Source of the DNA: Allobosea sp. WAO
GTDB lineage: Bacteria > Pseudomonadota > Alphaproteobacteria > Rhizobiales > Beijerinckiaceae
Direction of reading: 5' to 3'
NCBI RefSeq assembly: GCF_001509835.1
Contig: NZ_JXTJ01000018.1
Coordinates: 124,001-188,000 of the forward strand
Length of the DNA: 64,000 nucleotides
Shown: positions 27,100 to 34,975 of the stretch, in pieces
Numbering within the stretch: the stretch's first letter is position 1
How the letters are laid out: every line of letters starts with the position of its first letter
Position numbers and translations under genes: made by a program
Notes under the pieces: generated by a model
Seen by the model: the letters and a program-made list of their open reading frames with translations, nothing else
What the model was told of the DNA's origin: nothing
Database searches by the model: none

Positions 27100-27205
27100 C
27101 TTGCGCACCTGCTTCTTAACGGACGCTTCACAATCCTGTCGTCTCGCGCTTACATTGTCGGGCTACGGGATTCGTCCGGCTCGATTAAGCGGAGGCGCGA
27201 TACGG

Positions 27206-27778
27206 GTGACGGCGCATGTGATGCATCCGATGGCTTCGCCGGACGGCTGTCCGGCTTTGGTGCTCAACGCGGATTTCAGGCCGCTGAGCTACTACCCCCT
27301 GTCGTTGTGGAGCTGGCAGGACGCGATCAAGGCGGTCTTCATGGACCGGGTCAACATCGTCTCCGAATACGATACCGTGGTGCGCAGTCCGAGCTTCAAC
27401 ATGAAGCTGCCCTCGGTGGTCTCGCTCAAGACCTACATCAAGCCCTCCCGTACCCCCGCCTTCACCCGCTTCAACGTTTTCCTGCGCGACCGTTTCGCCT
27501 GCCAGTACTGCCTCGGGCGCGATGAGCTGACCTTCGACCATGTGATTCCGCGCTCAAAGGGCGGCATGACGACCTGGGAAAACGTTGTCGCGGCCTGCTC
27601 GCCCTGCAATCTGCGCAAGGGCGACAAGATGCCGACAGCCGTCGGGATGATTCCGATGCAGAAGCCGTTCGCGCCGTCGATCAACGACCTGCACCGCAAC
27701 GGCAAGCTCTTCCCGCCGAACTATCTGCACGATAGCTGGCTCGACTATCTCTACTGGGATTCCGAACTCGAGCCCTGA
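27206..27778 (+). CDS. HNH endonuclease
   Basis: A 190-residue protein with an N-terminal region LVLNADFRPLSYYPLSLWSW and a C-terminal zinc HNH fold. The fold shows FACQYCLG, then LTFDHVIPRSKGG, WENVVAACSPCNLRKGD; both CxxC pairs and the DH...N...H pattern are intact. This is a widely conserved chromosomal HNH family in alphaproteobacteria, of unknown DNA role rather than a restriction enzyme. GTG 27206 is chosen with GGAGG about 10 bp upstream; ATG 27221 is an alternative. It is a single gene convergent with dsbB. Confidence 0.87.
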   Translation: MTAHVMHPMASPDGCPALVLNADFRPLSYYPLSLWSWQDAIKAVFMDRVNIVSEYDTVVRSPSFNMKLPSVVSLKTYIKPSRTPAFTRFNVFLRDRFACQYCLGRDELTFDHVIPRSKGGMTTWENVVAACSPCNLRKGDKMPTAVGMIPMQKPFAPSINDLHRNGKLFPPNYLHDSWLDYLYWDSELEP

Positions 27779-27783
27779 GCCAG

Positions 27784-27906
27784 CCCGCAAATTCTACTGG
27801 CGCGGCCGTCTAGCGCGACTTGCTGCGCTTCCGGCGCTCACGGACATAGGTCCGCTGCGCGCCGGTTCTCGGCGGTCACGCCAATCGGCTCACGCTGGCG
27901 AACCGC
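27784..27906. repeat. Dispersed palindromic repeat, family 2, copy b
   Basis: It shares GCGCGAC, CTGCGCTTCCGG, GCTCACGGACA, GTCCGCTGCGC, CCGGTTCTCG, TCACGCC and CGCTGGCGAA, in the same order as 10850-10971. As with that copy it sits between convergent genes. Its right end overlaps the dsbB stop codon, so the last DsbB residues are encoded by the repeat. Confidence 0.65.
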
Positions 27907-28423
27907 CAGCCACTCTCATGGCACTCTTCAATCCGAGCAGCGCTGCGATCAGCAGCCCTGCCGATGCCAGTGCGTTCCAGCCGGCGAGCGAGAGACCGAG
28001 GAAGCGCCAGGCGGCCTCGGTGCAGGAGATGACGCGGGTCGTCTGCAGCTGTTTCATGAAGTCCTGCATGCCGGCGGCCAGCGGGGCGGGGGCGCCGCCG
28101 CAATCGTTCGGGCCGGCGAACCAGCCCCATTCGACGCCGGAATGGTAGATGCCGAGCCCTGTGCTCCAGGCCATCAGCAAAGCGAGGGCGGCAAGGGCGA
28201 CGAGCTGGGCGCGGCGCGAGCGGGCGAGAAGCAGCGCGACGGCGGCAAGCCCGATCGCGGCGTAATGCGGGACGCGCTGTTCGAGGCAGAGCTTGCAGGG
28301 CCGCAACAGCACGACGAGCTCGAAGAACCAGGCGCCGGCGATCAGTGCGAGGCTGGCAAGCCCGATCAGGGCGATGACGCGGCGTGGATTTGCGAAGGCT
28401 TGGGCGAGAGGCGCAGTGGTCAT
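27890..28423 (-). CDS. dsbB: Disulfide bond formation protein B
   Basis: A 177-residue membrane protein with four hydrophobic helices. The first cysteine pair is C43/C46 in PCKLCLEQRVPHY and the second periplasmic pair is C108 (NDCGG) and C134 (VISCTEA), exactly the DsbB redox arrangement. It reoxidises periplasmic DsbA and passes electrons to quinone. It lies 7 bp after the YqaA-like gene, in the same operon. The C-terminal tail GGSPA runs into a dispersed repeat. Confidence 0.93.
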   Translation of the reverse strand: MTTAPLAQAFANPRRVIALIGLASLALIAGAWFFELVVLLRPCKLCLEQRVPHYAAIGLAAVALLLARSRRAQLVALAALALLMAWSTGLGIYHSGVEWGWFAGPNDCGGAPAPLAAGMQDFMKQLQTTRVISCTEAAWRFLGLSLAGWNALASAGLLIAALLGLKSAMRVAGGSPA

Positions 28424-28430
28424 GGGTCGC

Positions 28431-29096
28431 TCAGCAGGAAAGGAGTTGGCCAGAGCCTGTCAGCAGCTTGAGGCCGAAATAGAGCAGGATCGCCAGGGAG
28501 GCGCCGCCGAAGGCGATGAGCTTGAGGCGCCGCTCGATGAAATGGCGGATCGCCGGGCCATGGCGGCGCAGCAGGAAGGCGAGGGCGAAGAAGCGGGCGC
28601 CGCGCGCCAGCACGCATGAGATCACGAAGAAGCCGAGCCCGACCTGCACGGCGCCGGCGAGGATCGTCACCACCTTGATCGGCGGCAGATGGGCGAGGCC
28701 GGAGGTGGTCAGCAGTAGCAGCGTGGTGTCGGGGCCGGCGCAGGCACGCAGAGCCTCGAAGGCGGCGAGTTTGCCGTAAAAAGCGAGGACCGGCCGGGCG
28801 AGTGCATCGAAGGCGAAGTAGCCGAGCGCGTAGCCGGCGATGCCGCCAAGTGTCGAGAACGCGGTTGCGATCACGGCGTAGCGATAGGCCTTTCGCGGGT
28901 TGGCCAGCGCCATTGGCACGAACAGGACATCGGCTGGGATCAGGAAGAAGGAACTCTCGACGAAGGCGACGAGGGCAAGCCAAAACTGGGCGGCCGGTCG
29001 TGCGGCTAGCGACAGGGTCCAGAGATAGAGGCGCTTGAAGGCTCCCGGTCTGTCCAGAGCGCTGGCGGGAGCGGGAGGCGTATTCGCTGTAGCCAT
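28431..29096 (-). CDS. YqaA/DedA-family inner-membrane protein
   Basis: A 221-residue protein with five to six hydrophobic segments. AFVESSFFLIPADVLFVPMALANPRKA and the glycine-rich ATAFSTLGGIAGYALGYFAF are typical of the SNARE-associated (DedA/VTT) domain, YqaA branch. DedA relatives are linked to lipid-carrier recycling and membrane-potential maintenance; the role here is unknown. It starts with ATGGCTACAGCG at 29096 and is transcribed with dsbB. Confidence 0.85.
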   Translation of the reverse strand: MATANTPPAPASALDRPGAFKRLYLWTLSLAARPAAQFWLALVAFVESSFFLIPADVLFVPMALANPRKAYRYAVIATAFSTLGGIAGYALGYFAFDALARPVLAFYGKLAAFEALRACAGPDTTLLLLTTSGLAHLPPIKVVTILAGAVQVGLGFFVISCVLARGARFFALAFLLRRHGPAIRHFIERRLKLIAFGGASLAILLYFGLKLLTGSGQLLSC

Positions 29097-29228
29097 GCTC
29101 CAGCCTTTTCGTCGATGCCGGTGTTCTCAGCGGCGGGAAGCCCGCCGGAATGGATGCGCTTCTAGCTATCCGCCTCCGCCCGTCGCGTCCATCGCGGAGC
29201 ACCGTGCGAAAAAGCCGCTCACGCGAGA

Positions 29229-29256
29229 TTGACCGGACGGGATCGACAGCTATAGT
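29229..29256 (+). promoter_or_regulatory. Promoter of tRNA-Leu
   Basis: TTGACC (29229-29234), 16-bp spacer, TATAGT (29251-29256). Both boxes are near consensus and the transcript would start about 12 bp before the mature tRNA. It is the strongest promoter-like sequence in the window. Confidence 0.75.
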
Positions 29257-29274
29257 CCGCGCCGCCCGCAAGGG

Positions 29275-29359
29275 GCCCCTGTGGCGGAATTGGTAGACGC
29301 GCTCGACTCAAAATCGAGTTCCGCAAGGAGTGCTGGTTCGATCCCGGCCAGGGGCACCA
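29275..29359 (+). tRNA. tRNA-Leu (anticodon CAA)
   Basis: The acceptor stem is GCCCCTG (29275-29281) with CAGGGGC (29349-29355), then discriminator A and an encoded CCA. GGCGGAATTGGTAGACGC is the leucine-tRNA D-arm. The anticodon stem CTCGA/TCGAG encloses the loop CTCAAAA, so the anticodon is CAA, reading UUG. A long variable arm and the T-loop GGTTCGATCCC follow. The class II shape and length of 85 nt fit tRNA-Leu. Confidence 0.97.
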
Positions 29360-29772
29360 TTATCCATATCTCACGCGAATTCGCTTCGCTCACCGCTCCG
29401 ATAGGGCGGCCTGACCGGCCCGCGGCTGTCGCCCTTCCGAGCCTTTCGGGTTCGATCTCGCTGCGGACAAGCGCACCATGTCCTTTCCTGCATTTCGGCG
29501 CTTTCGTCCGTCTGGACGGCGCGGAGACCTGGGCGGTCCGGTGGGCCGTCGTGCGCCGATGGGACGTTCCTGTGCTGCAGTCCTCAGGAGAGAGCTTCGG
29601 CGCCGGTACGGAGACGATCTTCGGCGCGATTGACAGGCCGGCTACAGGACGAATATTGCTGCCAGCAGCTCGAATGAGTGTCCGCAGCTCTTCTGCGTAA
29701 AGAGCAATCCGGGGCTTGAATTGACGTGCATGATTACTTTTTGCCTGTCGATCGTATCTAACAGCTAGATCC
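29360..29772. other. 413-bp region without a recognisable gene
   Basis: Between tRNA-Leu and the methyltransferase gene. The frame running through the tRNA and onward (to about 29700) has no recognisable protein. I found no direct repeat of the tRNA 3' end, so no attachment site. The last 70 bp (ATTGACGTGC to TCTAACAGC) are AT-richer and contain TTGACG at 29721, a possible promoter for the next gene, without a clear -10. Confidence 0.5.
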
Positions 29773-30582
29773 ATGCATCCCACAGTCGAGCGGATTCTGC
29801 GGCGTCGCAATATTTTGGCAGCCGATTTCAATGCAGCGGTTACTGAAGCCCTCCGTCTGCTCGGCGACCAGAAGGCAATCAGCGCGCGCATGCAGATCGC
29901 GGCCGCTCTGGCTTCCCATCCCGGTGGGCGGCTGTGCGATATCGGCGGCAGCACCTCGGCCTATCTCGTCGTCGCGCATGTGCTCGGCACTGCCGTGACC
30001 ATCGTCGATACCCTGCCCTATATCGACGGCGACATGCAGGGCTTCCCGGAGGAGGTCAGACGCCGGCTGAAGCTGTTCGACAAGCTCGGCATCGAAATTC
30101 AGCGTTCGGATGTCTTCCAGACGCCGCTGCCCGCCGCGACCTTCGACGTCGCCGTCGCCTTCGAAACGATCGAGCATTTCGACCATTCGCCGAAGCCGGT
30201 GCTGACCGCGATGGCCGAGGCGCTGGTTCCGGGTGGCCGCCTCTGCCTGTCGACGCCGAATGTCGCCCGCATCGACATGCGGATGCGGCTGCTGCGCGGA
30301 AAGACCGTGCACGAATCCTTCTCAGCCTTCTTCCATGACGGCAATCCGTTCATCGGCCACCATCGCGAATACACGCTGTCGGAGTTCCAGGCGCTGCCGG
30401 CCATGCTCGGGCTGGACCCGGTCGAGGTGTTCGCAGTGAACGCCGCCTATGAGAGCCGCAGACCCAAGAACACCGCGCAGCGGTTCCTGATCGGGCTGGA
30501 AGAGCGGCACGGTCTCGGCGACCGGCTGCTGCCGCCGACCTGGCGCAAGCATGTCTGGCTCGACGCGCGCAAGCGGGGATAA
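29773..30582 (+). CDS. Class I SAM-dependent methyltransferase
   Basis: A 269-residue Rossmann methyltransferase. Motif I is GRLCDIGGSTSAYLVVAHVL (about 52-71), motif II VTIVDTLPYI, and motif IV FDVAVAFETIEHFDHSPKP; VPGGRLCLSTPN is motif VI. The ETIEHF stretch is typical of UbiG/methyltransferase-11-like proteins. A helical N-terminal segment (about 1-45) precedes the fold. Such enzymes near no biosynthetic genes often modify sugars or lipids; substrate unknown. It stands alone after tRNA-Leu. Confidence 0.85.
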   Translation: MHPTVERILRRRNILAADFNAAVTEALRLLGDQKAISARMQIAAALASHPGGRLCDIGGSTSAYLVVAHVLGTAVTIVDTLPYIDGDMQGFPEEVRRRLKLFDKLGIEIQRSDVFQTPLPAATFDVAVAFETIEHFDHSPKPVLTAMAEALVPGGRLCLSTPNVARIDMRMRLLRGKTVHESFSAFFHDGNPFIGHHREYTLSEFQALPAMLGLDPVEVFAVNAAYESRRPKNTAQRFLIGLEERHGLGDRLLPPTWRKHVWLDARKRG

Positions 30583-30673
30583 CGGCCGGGACGGCGGCTC
30601 TGGCCTGCTGCCATAGCCCGCATGATCGGCGCTTTCGGGCCGGGGATATGAGGTTGGCGGGGACGCTCCTCCG

Positions 30674-30862
30674 TCAGGCGAACATCATCACGCCGACCAT
30701 GGCGATGACGACCAGCACGAGGCCGCTGACCAGCATCGGTACCAAAGTGCTGTCACCTTCGGCAGGCAGATGATTGGTCGGTCGAACCGCTCTTGCGGCG
30801 GCGGGTGTCGTGCCAGCGGAGCCCGGCGCGGCGAGGGCGTCCTGTCGTGCTCGGTCGATCAT
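30674..30862 (-). CDS. Small single-span membrane protein
   Basis: A 62-residue frame: MIDRARQDALAAPG, an alanine/proline-rich middle, then a C-terminal helix MLVSGLVLVVIAMVGVMMF that would anchor it in the membrane. No family recognised. ATG 30862 is preferred over TTG 30898; the ribosome site is weak (AAGGG, 11 bp). It could be a tail-anchored small protein or a chance frame. Confidence 0.45.
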   Translation of the reverse strand: MIDRARQDALAAPGSAGTTPAAARAVRPTNHLPAEGDSTLVPMLVSGLVLVVIAMVGVMMFA

Positions 30863-30976
30863 CGTTCCGACTGCCCTTAACTGACATTCCGACTGCAAGT
30901 GCTTCTAGGCGATGAAAGATGTATTGTAAATATGTCTTTTAGTGCGCGAGAGAGAACGGGGTAGTCGGAGCAAAGT

Positions 30977-31432
30977 CTAGCCCGGTTCGCCGGCGATCAC
31001 GCCCTTGCGGAAGAGGAAGCAGCCATAGGGCCGGGGATCGCCGACCTGGACCACGGCGAAGCTCGCCTTGGCCGCTTCGTAGAAGGCGAAGCGTTCGATC
31101 CCGGCGAGCGGCTCAGGGCGGCCGAGGGCCTTGGCGAGCTCGTGCGCGACCTGGCGCTGGACCTCCGGGATCGCGTCGGCATCGCCGACGACCAGCATGC
31201 GGCGGGCCGGCTCCGGCTCGAAATCGTCGATTGGCAGCACCGAGAGGATCGCCCTGGCCGCCCGTGCCATGGTGAGGCCGGGCAGACGGATCAAGCGTCC
31301 GCTCGTGGTGGCGCGTGCGATCTTTTCGGCGGGATGGTTGGCATCGACCAGAGCGAGGTCGTCGCCATGGCCCATGGCAGCGAGAACCCAGAGCAGATCG
31401 GCGGAGAGGACGGGGTCTAAGTTCCTGAGCAT
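30977..31432 (-). CDS. fucU: L-fucose mutarotase (FucU/RbsD family)
   Basis: A 151-residue protein of the RbsD/FucU family. MLRNLDPVLSADLLWVLAAM, followed by GHGDDLALVDANHPAE with the catalytic His and Asp, is diagnostic. The C-terminal motif YEAAKASFAVVQVGDPRPYG also fits FucU. It interconverts alpha and beta anomers of L-fucose. Start ATG 31432 follows the stop of the lactonase gene (31434) with a 1-bp gap, so it is the third gene of a dehydrogenase-lactonase-mutarotase operon. Confidence 0.92.
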   Translation of the reverse strand: MLRNLDPVLSADLLWVLAAMGHGDDLALVDANHPAEKIARATTSGRLIRLPGLTMARAARAILSVLPIDDFEPEPARRMLVVGDADAIPEVQRQVAHELAKALGRPEPLAGIERFAFYEAAKASFAVVQVGDPRPYGCFLFRKGVIAGEPG

Positions 31433-31433
31433 C

Positions 31434-32273
31434 TCAGTTGCGTCCACGCTGCGAGAGATAGAGCCGGCGGGCATTGCCACCGAGGATGGCTTCGCGCTGT
31501 GCGTCCGGCAGGGCGGCCAGCAAGGCATCCGCGGCGCCGAACCACTGTGCATAGCTTGCCCGCAGCGTCACCACCGGCCAGTCGCTGCCCCAGATCAGGC
31601 GCGCCGGCCCGAATGCATCGAGCAGATGCTCGACGACAGGCCGTAGCGTCGCGAGGGTCCAGTCGGTGCGGGCCTCGGTGACGAGCCCCGAGAGCTTGCA
31701 GAAGACCTGGGGGTGAGCGGCAAGCGCGGTCATGCCGGTGCGCCAGGCGGTGATCTCACCGCGCGCGAGATCGGGCTTGGCGCCATGGTCGATGACGACG
31801 GAAAGCTCGGGATGGCGCTCGAGCACGGCAAGCATCGGCGCGATGTGGCGGGGCTTCAGCAGGGCGTCGAAGATGAGGCCGTGCTCAGCCATGGCCCGGA
31901 AGGCCGGTCCGAGGCTCGCGCGCGCCAGCCAGCCCTCATCGGCGATGTCGTGGACCATGGGGCGCAGGCCGAGCAGCAGGCTGTTTCCGGCGAGGGAGGC
32001 GATGCGCTCCGCGGCATTGCCGGCGTCGAAATCGGTCCAGCCGACCACGCCGGCGACGAAGGGGGTGCTCGCCGCGAGATCGAGCAGATAGGCCGTCTCT
32101 GCCTCGGTCGGCGCGGCCTGGACCAGGATGGTGCGGCAGATGCCGTGGCGGGCCAGCAGCGGCTCGAGATCGTCGGGGCCGAAATCGCGATGGATTGCGC
32201 CGAGCGCTGGGGTCAGCCAGCCATAATCGCCGCGGGCGAGGCTCCAGAAATGCTGATGAGCGTCGATCCGCAT
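31434..32273 (-). CDS. Amidohydrolase-2 family lactonase (L-fucono-1,5-lactonase type)
   Basis: A 279-residue TIM-barrel metal-dependent hydrolase. MRIDAHQHFWSLARGDYGWL is the N-terminal metal motif (HxH) in the form typical of fuconolactonases. LRPMVHDIADEGWLA, VIDHGAKPDL and the C-terminal RLIWGSDWPVV (catalytic Asp) complete the site. In the oxidative L-fucose route it opens the lactone made by the dehydrogenase encoded upstream. The start is 4 bp from the dehydrogenase stop. D-arabinono- or L-galactonolactone is possible too. Confidence 0.87.
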   Translation of the reverse strand: MRIDAHQHFWSLARGDYGWLTPALGAIHRDFGPDDLEPLLARHGICRTILVQAAPTEAETAYLLDLAASTPFVAGVVGWTDFDAGNAAERIASLAGNSLLLGLRPMVHDIADEGWLARASLGPAFRAMAEHGLIFDALLKPRHIAPMLAVLERHPELSVVIDHGAKPDLARGEITAWRTGMTALAAHPQVFCKLSGLVTEARTDWTLATLRPVVEHLLDAFGPARLIWGSDWPVVTLRASYAQWFGAADALLAALPDAQREAILGGNARRLYLSQRGRN

Positions 32274-32277
32274 GGCC

Positions 32278-33300
32278 TCACCCCGGAACCGGAACATCGG
32301 CGCCGAGCAGCCCTCTTGCCTTCAGCTCGGCCCAGAGGGCGGCGGGAATGGGAGCGGAAAGCTCGGTGAGCTGGTCAGCGACCTCAGCGGGTTTGACGGC
32401 GCCCATCACCAGGCTCGAAACTGCGGGGTGGCCGAGCGGGAACTGCAGGGCGGCGCGGCGCAAGGGCACGCCATGGCGGGCGCAGACGGCCTCGATTTCG
32501 GCGACGCGGGCGAGAATTTCCGGCGGGGCCGGCCGGTAATTATAACGTGCGGCCAGCACCGGGCCGGTCGCCAGGATGCCGGAGTTGAAGACGCCGCCCA
32601 GCATCAGGCCGATGCCCTTCTCCAAGGCGAGCGGCATGAAGGAGGCGAGCGCCGGCTGTTCCAGGAGGGAATAGCGCCCGGCGAGCAGCATGGCGTCGAA
32701 ATCGCCGGCGCGGGCGAAGCGCTCGCACATCTCGGCCTCGTTGACGCCGACGCCGATCGCCTTCACCGCCCCGGCCGAGCGCAGCCCGTCGAGGGCGCGG
32801 TAGGCACCGTCCATGGCTTCGGCGAAGCGCGTTTCGATCTGCGCGGCACCATGGGTCCAAATATCGACGTCGTGGATCAGGACGATGTCGAGATGGTCGA
32901 CACCGAGGCGCAGCGCAGACTGCTCGAGCGAGCGCATCGCGCCATCATAGGAGTAGTCGAAGCGCAGCCCGTGCGGCAGGCCGCCGAGATAGCCCGAGCC
33001 GTCACCGCGCCCGGCGAAGGGCTCCGCGACGCGGCCGACCTTGGTCGAGATCAGGACGTCCTTCCTGCCGGAGCGCCTGAGCGCAGCGCCGATGCGGTGC
33101 TCCGACAGGCCGTGCCCATAGAGCGGCGAGGTATCCATCAGGCTGACGCCGGCGGCGAGCGCCGCCTCGACGGTCGCGATGGCGGTTGCCTCGTCGAGAT
33201 GGGCATAGAGATCGCCGAGCGGAGCACCGCCGAAACCGAGCGCGCTCGGCATCAGGCCGGAGCGGCCGAGCGGTCTTGAGGGGAGCGTCGAAACCGTCAT
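32278..33300 (-). CDS. Aldo/keto reductase, L-fucose (aldose) 1-dehydrogenase type
   Basis: A 340-residue AKR-fold enzyme. LGFGGAPLGDLYAHLDEATA, DTSPLYGHGLSEHRIGAAL (active-site Asp/Tyr), STKVGRV and LDIVLIHDVDIWTHG (His of the tetrad) are visible. This sequence pattern is that of D-threo-aldose 1-dehydrogenase / L-fucose dehydrogenase. It would oxidise L-fucose to the lactone with NAD(P). It is first in the operon with lactonase and mutarotase, and divergent from the sugar ABC transporter operon. ATG 33300 is the family-like start. Confidence 0.88.
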   Translation of the reverse strand: MTVSTLPSRPLGRSGLMPSALGFGGAPLGDLYAHLDEATAIATVEAALAAGVSLMDTSPLYGHGLSEHRIGAALRRSGRKDVLISTKVGRVAEPFAGRGDGSGYLGGLPHGLRFDYSYDGAMRSLEQSALRLGVDHLDIVLIHDVDIWTHGAAQIETRFAEAMDGAYRALDGLRSAGAVKAIGVGVNEAEMCERFARAGDFDAMLLAGRYSLLEQPALASFMPLALEKGIGLMLGGVFNSGILATGPVLAARYNYRPAPPEILARVAEIEAVCARHGVPLRRAALQFPLGHPAVSSLVMGAVKPAEVADQLTELSAPIPAALWAELKARGLLGADVPVPG

Positions 33301-33345
33301 GGGCGTGAGGCTTGCCTGCTGGAGGTTCAACACTATGTGCACGCC

Positions 33346-33358
33346 AACATGTCAGCTT
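33346..33358. promoter_or_regulatory. Shared 13-bp motif, copy 1 (fucose operon / ABC operon spacer)
   Basis: AACATGTCAGCTT in the divergent spacer between the aldose dehydrogenase and sugar-binding-protein genes. The same AACATGTCAG-Y-TT recurs at 36764-36776 in front of the aldolase gene, suggesting a common regulator, perhaps the GntR protein encoded at 37710. Confidence 0.45.
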
Positions 33359-33483
33359 GCAACCGGCTTTGAACCGGACTAGCGTCGCTGCCTCGGCACG
33401 GGCCGGCCCTTCGCGGGCGCGGCCTGCCGGCATTGGATCAAAGGGCCCGGAGCGGCCTTCTCAAGTCCACAGGGAGGACGACC

Positions 33484-34836
33484 ATGACCGACAGCATTCT
33501 GAAGCCGACCCGGCGCGCCCTGCTGCGCGGCGCCGCTGCGCTCGGCGCCACCGGGGCGGTCGCCTCGCCGCTGGTGCTGCGCGAGGCGCATGCCCAGGCC
33601 GCCTTCAACTGGAAGCGCTTCTCCGGCCAGTCGATCGACGTGCTGCTGGTCAAGAACCCGCGCTCCGACCTGTTCCAGGCCGCCGAGAAGGAGTTCACCG
33701 AGCTCACCGGCATCAAGGTCTCCTCCGAGCAGGTGCCGGAGCAGCAGCAGCGCCAGAAGGCCGTGATCGAATTCGCCTCGGGCAAGCCGAGCTTCGACGT
33801 CAGCGCGATCTCGCTGCATGTGCAGAAGCGCATGGCGGCCAAGGGCAAGTGGTTCGCCGATCTCTCGCCCTTCATCAAGGACGCCTCGCTGACCTCGCCC
33901 GACTTCAATTTCGAGGATTTCGGCGCTGGCGCGGTCGCCTATGCTCGTCAGGCCGACGGGGCGCTCGATACGCTGCCCTATTTCGTCGACTACTGGATGG
34001 TCTACTACAACAAGGAGCTCTTCGACGCGAAGGGCGTCGCCTACCCCAAGACCATGGACGAGATGGCGGTCGCCGCGGCCAAGCTACATGACCCGGCCAA
34101 GGGCGTCGCCGGCTTCGTCTCGCGCGGGCTGAAGAACGCCAACGTCCCGGTCTGGGCCTGCCTGCTGCTCGGCCAGGGCGTCGAGACCACCTCGTCCGAC
34201 GGCAAGCTCCTGACCGACACGCCGGAGGCGATCTGGGCGGGCGAGCTCTACAAGAAGCTGAACAAGGACACCGGCCCGGTCGGCTCGGTCGGCTTCAACT
34301 GGAACGAATGCCAGACCACCTTCATGCAGGGCCGCGCCGCGATGTGGCTCGACGGCATCGGCTTCGCGACCCCGCTCGAGGATCCCTCGAAGTCGCGCAT
34401 CGTCGGCAAGGTCGGCTATGGCGTCACTCCGCCGGGGCCGAAGGCGCACCATGCCGGCATGTTCGGCGACGGCATTGGCATCTCGCGCGGCTCCTCCAAG
34501 AAGGAAGCAGCCTGGCTCTACATCCAGTTCATCACCAACAAGGCCCAGCAGCTCGCCATGCTGAAGGCCGGCGCCGGCGCCCCGGCCCGTTCCTCGGCCT
34601 ATCTCGACAAGGCGACGATCGAGTCTTCGAAGTTCGGCAAGCAGTATTTCGACTGCCTGCTGAACTCGGCGAAGATCGCCCGCGCCGCGCTGCCGCAGAT
34701 CGTCCCGGTCACCGAGTTCCGCGACGTCTTCGGCGTCGGCCTGACCAACATGATCGGCGGGGCCGATGTTGCGGCCGAGCTGAAGAAGGCGACCGAGGCC
34801 TTCGCGCCGGTGCTGGCGAAGAGCGAGCAGGGCTGA
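33484..34836 (+). CDS. Sugar ABC transporter substrate-binding protein (Tat-exported)
   Basis: A 450-residue family 1 (MalE/UgpB-like) binding protein. TRRALLRGAAALGATGAVAS is a twin-arginine signal with an AHA cleavage site. VKNPRSDLFQAAEKEFTELTG is a typical solute-binding start. The mature protein has the extended alternating alpha/beta pattern, with FMQGRAAMWLDGIGF and AAWLYIQFIT motifs common to this family. ATG 33484 has GGGAGG upstream. It is followed by a palindromic repeat and two permease genes, with no ATPase gene. Neighbouring fucose enzymes suggest L-fucose or a related sugar. Confidence 0.92.
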   Translation: MTDSILKPTRRALLRGAAALGATGAVASPLVLREAHAQAAFNWKRFSGQSIDVLLVKNPRSDLFQAAEKEFTELTGIKVSSEQVPEQQQRQKAVIEFASGKPSFDVSAISLHVQKRMAAKGKWFADLSPFIKDASLTSPDFNFEDFGAGAVAYARQADGALDTLPYFVDYWMVYYNKELFDAKGVAYPKTMDEMAVAAAKLHDPAKGVAGFVSRGLKNANVPVWACLLLGQGVETTSSDGKLLTDTPEAIWAGELYKKLNKDTGPVGSVGFNWNECQTTFMQGRAAMWLDGIGFATPLEDPSKSRIVGKVGYGVTPPGPKAHHAGMFGDGIGISRGSSKKEAAWLYIQFITNKAQQLAMLKAGAGAPARSSAYLDKATIESSKFGKQYFDCLLNSAKIARAALPQIVPVTEFRDVFGVGLTNMIGGADVAAELKKATEAFAPVLAKSEQG

Positions 34837-34858
34837 GGGCCAACAGCCTGCCGCGGGA

Positions 34859-34957
34859 CGCGTCATGGTCGGGCTTGTCCCGACCATCCACGCCTCCCCT
34901 TAGGCAGGGCGATGTTCAAGACGCGGATGCTCGCCACAAGGGCGAGCATGACGGCGC
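34859..34957 (+). repeat. Dispersed ~100-bp palindromic repeat, family 1, copy B
   Basis: GTCATGGTCGGGCTTGTCCC starts the unit and GGATGCTCGCCACAAGGGCG ends it, with a variable middle. It starts 22 bp after the binding-protein stop and ends just before the first permease gene. Two hairpins would form in the mRNA. Confidence 0.8.
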
Positions 34958-34975
34958 GAGTTTCCAGAGCAGCAG

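Noticed and set aside
27206-27778. HNH nuclease as part of a restriction or phage system
   Set aside because: No methyltransferase, phage or toxin-antitoxin gene adjoins it; it is the widely conserved stand-alone chromosomal type.
29281-29700. A 139-codon frame starting inside tRNA-Leu
   Set aside because: It begins within the tRNA and has no recognisable protein features.
29275-29772. tRNA-Leu as an integration site for a genomic island
   Set aside because: No integrase, no direct repeat of the tRNA 3' end, and the following genes look chromosomal.
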